From DASUPK01 sp963782345 (GTDB taxonomy: Bacteria; Actinomycetota; Thermoleophilia; Solirubrobacterales; 70-9), in the NCBI GenBank assembly GCA_963782345.1, contig CAWAJF010000004.1:1-64000 (forward strand): DNA of 64,000 bases, read 5' to 3'. The notes below the pieces were generated by a model. The model saw only the letters and a program-made list of their open reading frames with translations, was not told the origin of the DNA and searched no databases. Below, piece after piece: positions 61,458 to 64,000 of the stretch. A program made the position numbers and the translations under genes. The stretch's first letter is position 1; each line of letters starts with the position of its first letter.

Positions 61458-63320
61458 GTGAATCCGCCCGTGGCACGGTCACGGACCCGAGATGGGGAGA
61501 GCAGACGGCCGATCAGGTCGCCGCGCGCGCAGCGCGGACCGCTCACCGAGCGCCAGCGGCGCCTCCGTCAGCGCGCGTTTCCGCTGGCCGTGGTGGCGTT
61601 GATCGCGTTCATCTTCGGAGCGATCAGCTCCGCAGGCAGCCCTGAGCAGGACATGGCCGAGCGGTTCGTGAACGACTGGGCGAAGCAGGACTTCAACGCG
61701 ATGCACGAGGAGCTCTCGGACTCCTCACAGGCTCAGTACTCGGCGGCCGATCTCCGGAGCGCCTACACCCAGGCCCAGGAGACCTCCACGGCCACCGCGA
61801 TCGACCCGGGTGGCGCCGACGGTCCGAAGAGCGTCAACGGCACCGACGTGGTCGACGTCGGCGTCGGGGTCGGGACCAGGCTGTTCGGCAAGGTGGACGG
61901 CATCGTGCGTTTGCCCCTCGATGGAGGCAAGGTGGCCTGGAACCCCAGCCTCACCTTCCCCGGCCTCGCGACGAACGAGCGGGTCGGCCGGCTCCTGTCG
62001 GTCGGCAAGCGTGCCCCGATCCTTGCCAAGCACGGCGTTGCCCTGGCGACGGGGCCCACTGACAACCGCAAGTCACCCTTGGGCGGCGCTGCGATCGATG
62101 TCGCGGGCGAGACCGGAGCCCCGGACTCCGAGGAGCAGGCAAAGCTACAGAAGGCCGGATACCCGACGAACCAGAACACCGGCGTGAGCGGCCTGGAGCT
62201 CGCCTTCAACGCCAGGCTCTCGGGCCAGCCGAGCGGCAAGCTCCTCGCCGTCAAGGAAGGGACGCCCCTGCCGGACGTTCCCGCGGGGACCGAGGGCCGC
62301 GTCCTTGCGACCGCACACGGCACCCCCGGGCAGCCGGTGACAACCACCATCGACCCGCGTCTCCAGTCGACCACCGTCGCCGCGCTGGGTGGCCAGTCCG
62401 GCGGCGTGGTCGTCCTCAACGCGCACAATGGCAACGTCCTGGCGCTGGCCGGCTCCGCCTACTCCTCGCCCCAGCCGCCGGGGTCTACCTTCAAGGTGAT
62501 CACGACGACCGCAGCGCTCGAGGGCCACAACGTGAAGGTCACCGACACGTTCCCGCGCGTCACCTCGATCAATCCAGACCCGAATTCGGGCGCGCGTGTG
62601 GTCCACAACGCCCACGACGAAGTCTGTGGCGGGACCTTCGTGGAGGCCTTCGCGGACTCGTGCAACAGCGTCTTTGCGCCGCTCGGCGTCAAGGTGGGCG
62701 CGAATCGCCTCGTCGATACCGCGGAGCGCTACGGCTTCAATCAGACACCGAGCCTCTACAACGCTTCGGCGACGGCGGCCACCCAACCCAACAAGATGAG
62801 CATCCCGAGCGCGGCCGAGCTCAGGGCCGAGCCCACGAACACCGACCTCTCGGTGACCGCATTCGGGCAGGGCAAGGTGCTCGCCACCCCCCTCGGCATG
62901 GCCTCCGTCGCCCAGACCGTCGCCAACGGCGGCGTGCGGAGTCCGACCTCGATCGTCAAGGACCCCGGCCTGAAGAGCGCCGCCAAGGACGTCGAGGTGA
63001 CCTCAAGCTCGAACGCGCGCGTACTCAAGGGGCTGATGCGCGCGGTCGTCACTCAGGGCACCGGCACGCAGGCGGCGCTCCCCGGCATTCAGGTCGCCGG
63101 CAAAACCGGCACGGCGGAGCTCGGCCCCAAGCCCGGGCAGCCCACACCCCCGCCGGGACAGGAGGACACCGCAAAGCAGATCATCGACGGCTGGTTCATC
63201 GCCTTCGCCCCCGCCAACAAGCCGAAGCTCGCCATCGGCGTGATGCTGATCGACGCCTCGGGCGACGGCGGCACAACCGCCGCGCCGATCGCACGCGAGA
63301 TCCTGGGCTCGGCGCTCTAG
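61458..63320 (+). CDS. Penicillin-binding protein (transpeptidase with NTF2-like domain)
   Basis: 620 residues from GTG 61458, with TACCTT 7 nt upstream. A basic cytoplasmic tail and one membrane anchor (FPLAVVALIAFIFGAISSAG) are followed by an NTF2-like (MecA_N) domain (DMAERFVNDWAKQDFNAMHE), a dimerisation part and the transpeptidase. Catalytic motifs: PPGSTFKVI (SxxK), ADSCNSVF (SxN) and AGKTGTAELG (KTG). It cross-links peptidoglycan. Longer frames upstream overlap the protease gene and are rejected. Confidence 0.92.
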   Translation: MNPPVARSRTRDGESRRPIRSPRAQRGPLTERQRRLRQRAFPLAVVALIAFIFGAISSAGSPEQDMAERFVNDWAKQDFNAMHEELSDSSQAQYSAADLRSAYTQAQETSTATAIDPGGADGPKSVNGTDVVDVGVGVGTRLFGKVDGIVRLPLDGGKVAWNPSLTFPGLATNERVGRLLSVGKRAPILAKHGVALATGPTDNRKSPLGGAAIDVAGETGAPDSEEQAKLQKAGYPTNQNTGVSGLELAFNARLSGQPSGKLLAVKEGTPLPDVPAGTEGRVLATAHGTPGQPVTTTIDPRLQSTTVAALGGQSGGVVVLNAHNGNVLALAGSAYSSPQPPGSTFKVITTTAALEGHNVKVTDTFPRVTSINPDPNSGARVVHNAHDEVCGGTFVEAFADSCNSVFAPLGVKVGANRLVDTAERYGFNQTPSLYNASATAATQPNKMSIPSAAELRAEPTNTDLSVTAFGQGKVLATPLGMASVAQTVANGGVRSPTSIVKDPGLKSAAKDVEVTSSSNARVLKGLMRAVVTQGTGTQAALPGIQVAGKTGTAELGPKPGQPTPPPGQEDTAKQIIDGWFIAFAPANKPKLAIGVMLIDASGDGGTTAAPIAREILGSAL

Positions 63321-63354
63321 CGGCCACCAGGCCGCGATCTGATGGCGAAGCCGT

Positions 63355-63666
63355 CTACGGCATGCCAAATGCCACGCCCACCATCGCCATTCCACCGCCG
63401 ATCGCCGTCAGCACGCCGCCCGGGCCCTCGAGGGCCAGCCCGAGGGGCACGCCGATCAGGGCAAGGGCCGTGCCTCCCGCGATCAGCGCCCACCAGTTGA
63501 TGCCGGGGGCATCGGGCTGGGGGGCGGCAGGTGCGGTCAGGATTGTGCACAGGATCATCAGGACGACCCCGACCACTCCGCCGGCGACGCCGAGCAGCTG
63601 GATCAGCGCGAGCGCGGCCCCGATGGCGCCGATGACGAGGATGGCCTGAAGCTGGGTCTTCCTCAT
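63355..63666 (-). CDS. Small membrane protein (103 aa)
   Basis: Three or four predicted spans (LQAILVIGAIGAALALIQLL, VVGVVLMILCTILTA, WALIAGGTALALIGVPLGLA) and no recognised motif. It lies in convergence with the penicillin-binding protein gene and downstream of the partial gene at 63712. An ordinary integral membrane protein of unknown role. Confidence 0.6.
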   Translation of the reverse strand: MRKTQLQAILVIGAIGAALALIQLLGVAGGVVGVVLMILCTILTAPAAPQPDAPGINWWALIAGGTALALIGVPLGLALEGPGGVLTAIGGGMAMVGVAFGMP

Positions 63667-63711
63667 GGCAACAGGGTCCCGCGTTGCGCACCAGGTGGGC
63701 GCGCTACCGCC

Positions 63712-64000
63712 CTAGATGTCAAGCGTGATGTCGCCCGTTTCGCCCTGGGAGTTGATCTCAAGCTTCAGCGGGCGGTTCTCGCTGACGCCCTCGTCGAGCA
63801 GGAAGAGGACGATCGCCCCCTGCGTGGGGCCGTTCGCCGCGGCCGTCCCCGGCGCCGGGATGTCGCCGCCAGGAGCGAGCATGGTGCCGAGCGGCGCCGC
63901 GAAGTCGGTATGGCTCGGAATCGACTGATAGTCGGAGCCGGTCGTGTCGACGACGCTCATGTCGGCGTTCGCCGGCACCCGGACCGCGTTGTCGCCGCCG
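63712..64000 (-). CDS. C-terminal part of an unknown, probably extracytoplasmic protein (5' end cut)
   Basis: The frame is open to the window edge. Visible residues: GDNAVRVPANADMSVVDTTG, then a beta-rich end (TQGAIVLFLLDEGVSENRPL then KLEINSQGETGDITLDI). The DUF4352-like (telokin-like Ig) fold is a possible match: an acidic, strand-rich domain ending in a lone strand. Start and full length lie outside the window. Confidence 0.55.
   Translation of the reverse strand, partial: GGDNAVRVPANADMSVVDTTGSDYQSIPSHTDFAAPLGTMLAPGGDIPAPGTAAANGPTQGAIVLFLLDEGVSENRPLKLEINSQGETGDITLDI

Overview
The window is GC-rich, densely coded DNA of an actinobacterium. Many genes start with GTG or TTG and are set close together in short operons. 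The gene set suggests class Thermoleophilia (Solirubrobacterales-like): a SufU-type SUF system, a wax-ester synthase, a MarP-like CvpA/trypsin protease, an MpaB-family oxygenase, a penicillin-binding protein with an NTF2-like domain, and an AddAB/AdnAB-like helicase-nuclease with Fe-S nuclease modules. This placement is inferred from protein families; there is no rRNA or tRNA gene here to confirm it.

Region 1 (1-16.0 kb) is a cell-surface polysaccharide locus. It holds a Gfo/Idh/MocA oxidoreductase (cut by the window edge), a metallo-beta-lactamase-fold hydrolase, GT2 and GT4 glycosyltransferases, methyltransferases, a giant GT2-sulfotransferase-coiled coil-GT2 protein broken by one frameshift, a decayed NeuD/PglD-type acetyltransferase, a Wzt/Wzm-type ABC exporter, a large membrane glycosyltransferase and a lipoprotein.

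Region 2 (16.1-29.7 kb) handles sulfur transfer and Fe-S assembly. A rhodanese and a rhodanese-MoeB fusion are followed by a cupin, HtpX and a MarR regulator. Then come an Rrf2-type regulator with sufC-sufS-sufU and, after a lemA/DUF2207 pair on the opposite strand, Rieske-sufB-sufD-fur-ZIP. A 16/19 match to the classical Fur box lies between sufD and fur.

Region 3 (29.7-41.8 kb) is mostly housekeeping and envelope: an MpaB-like oxygenase, a small membrane/cupredoxin-like operon, a CADD/TenA-fold oxidase, a thioredoxin-fold protein without its CxxC, IspH, wax-ester synthase, a subtilase, a DMT transporter and a FUSC-like membrane protein.

Region 4 (41.8-50 kb) is the accessory part. A 22-bp sequence that forms the 3' end of a DUF59 (SufT/PaaD-like) gene occurs three times in the same orientation, and 290 bp of the DUF59 gene itself is duplicated. 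Between the repeats lie gene fragments (galT, a shikimate-dehydrogenase-like C-terminus, patatin, a possible SRAP N-terminus), tandem SnoaL-like genes, and a 3.3-kb stretch of genes broken by frameshifts. The best explanation is one or two decayed elements integrated at the DUF59 3' end.

Region 5 (50-64 kb) holds fxsA, a HAD phosphatase, the AddB/AddA-like pair, a gamma-glutamylcyclotransferase-fold protein, an HxlR regulator, the MarP-like protease divergent from the penicillin-binding protein, and a C-terminal fragment of a secreted-type protein at the edge.

One signal runs through the whole window: at least 18 genes that are first in their transcription unit carry a TANNNT box 6-9 nt before the start codon. 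That is the layout expected for leaderless mRNAs. Internal operon genes such as sufC, and some other genes such as htpX, have Shine-Dalgarno sequences instead.
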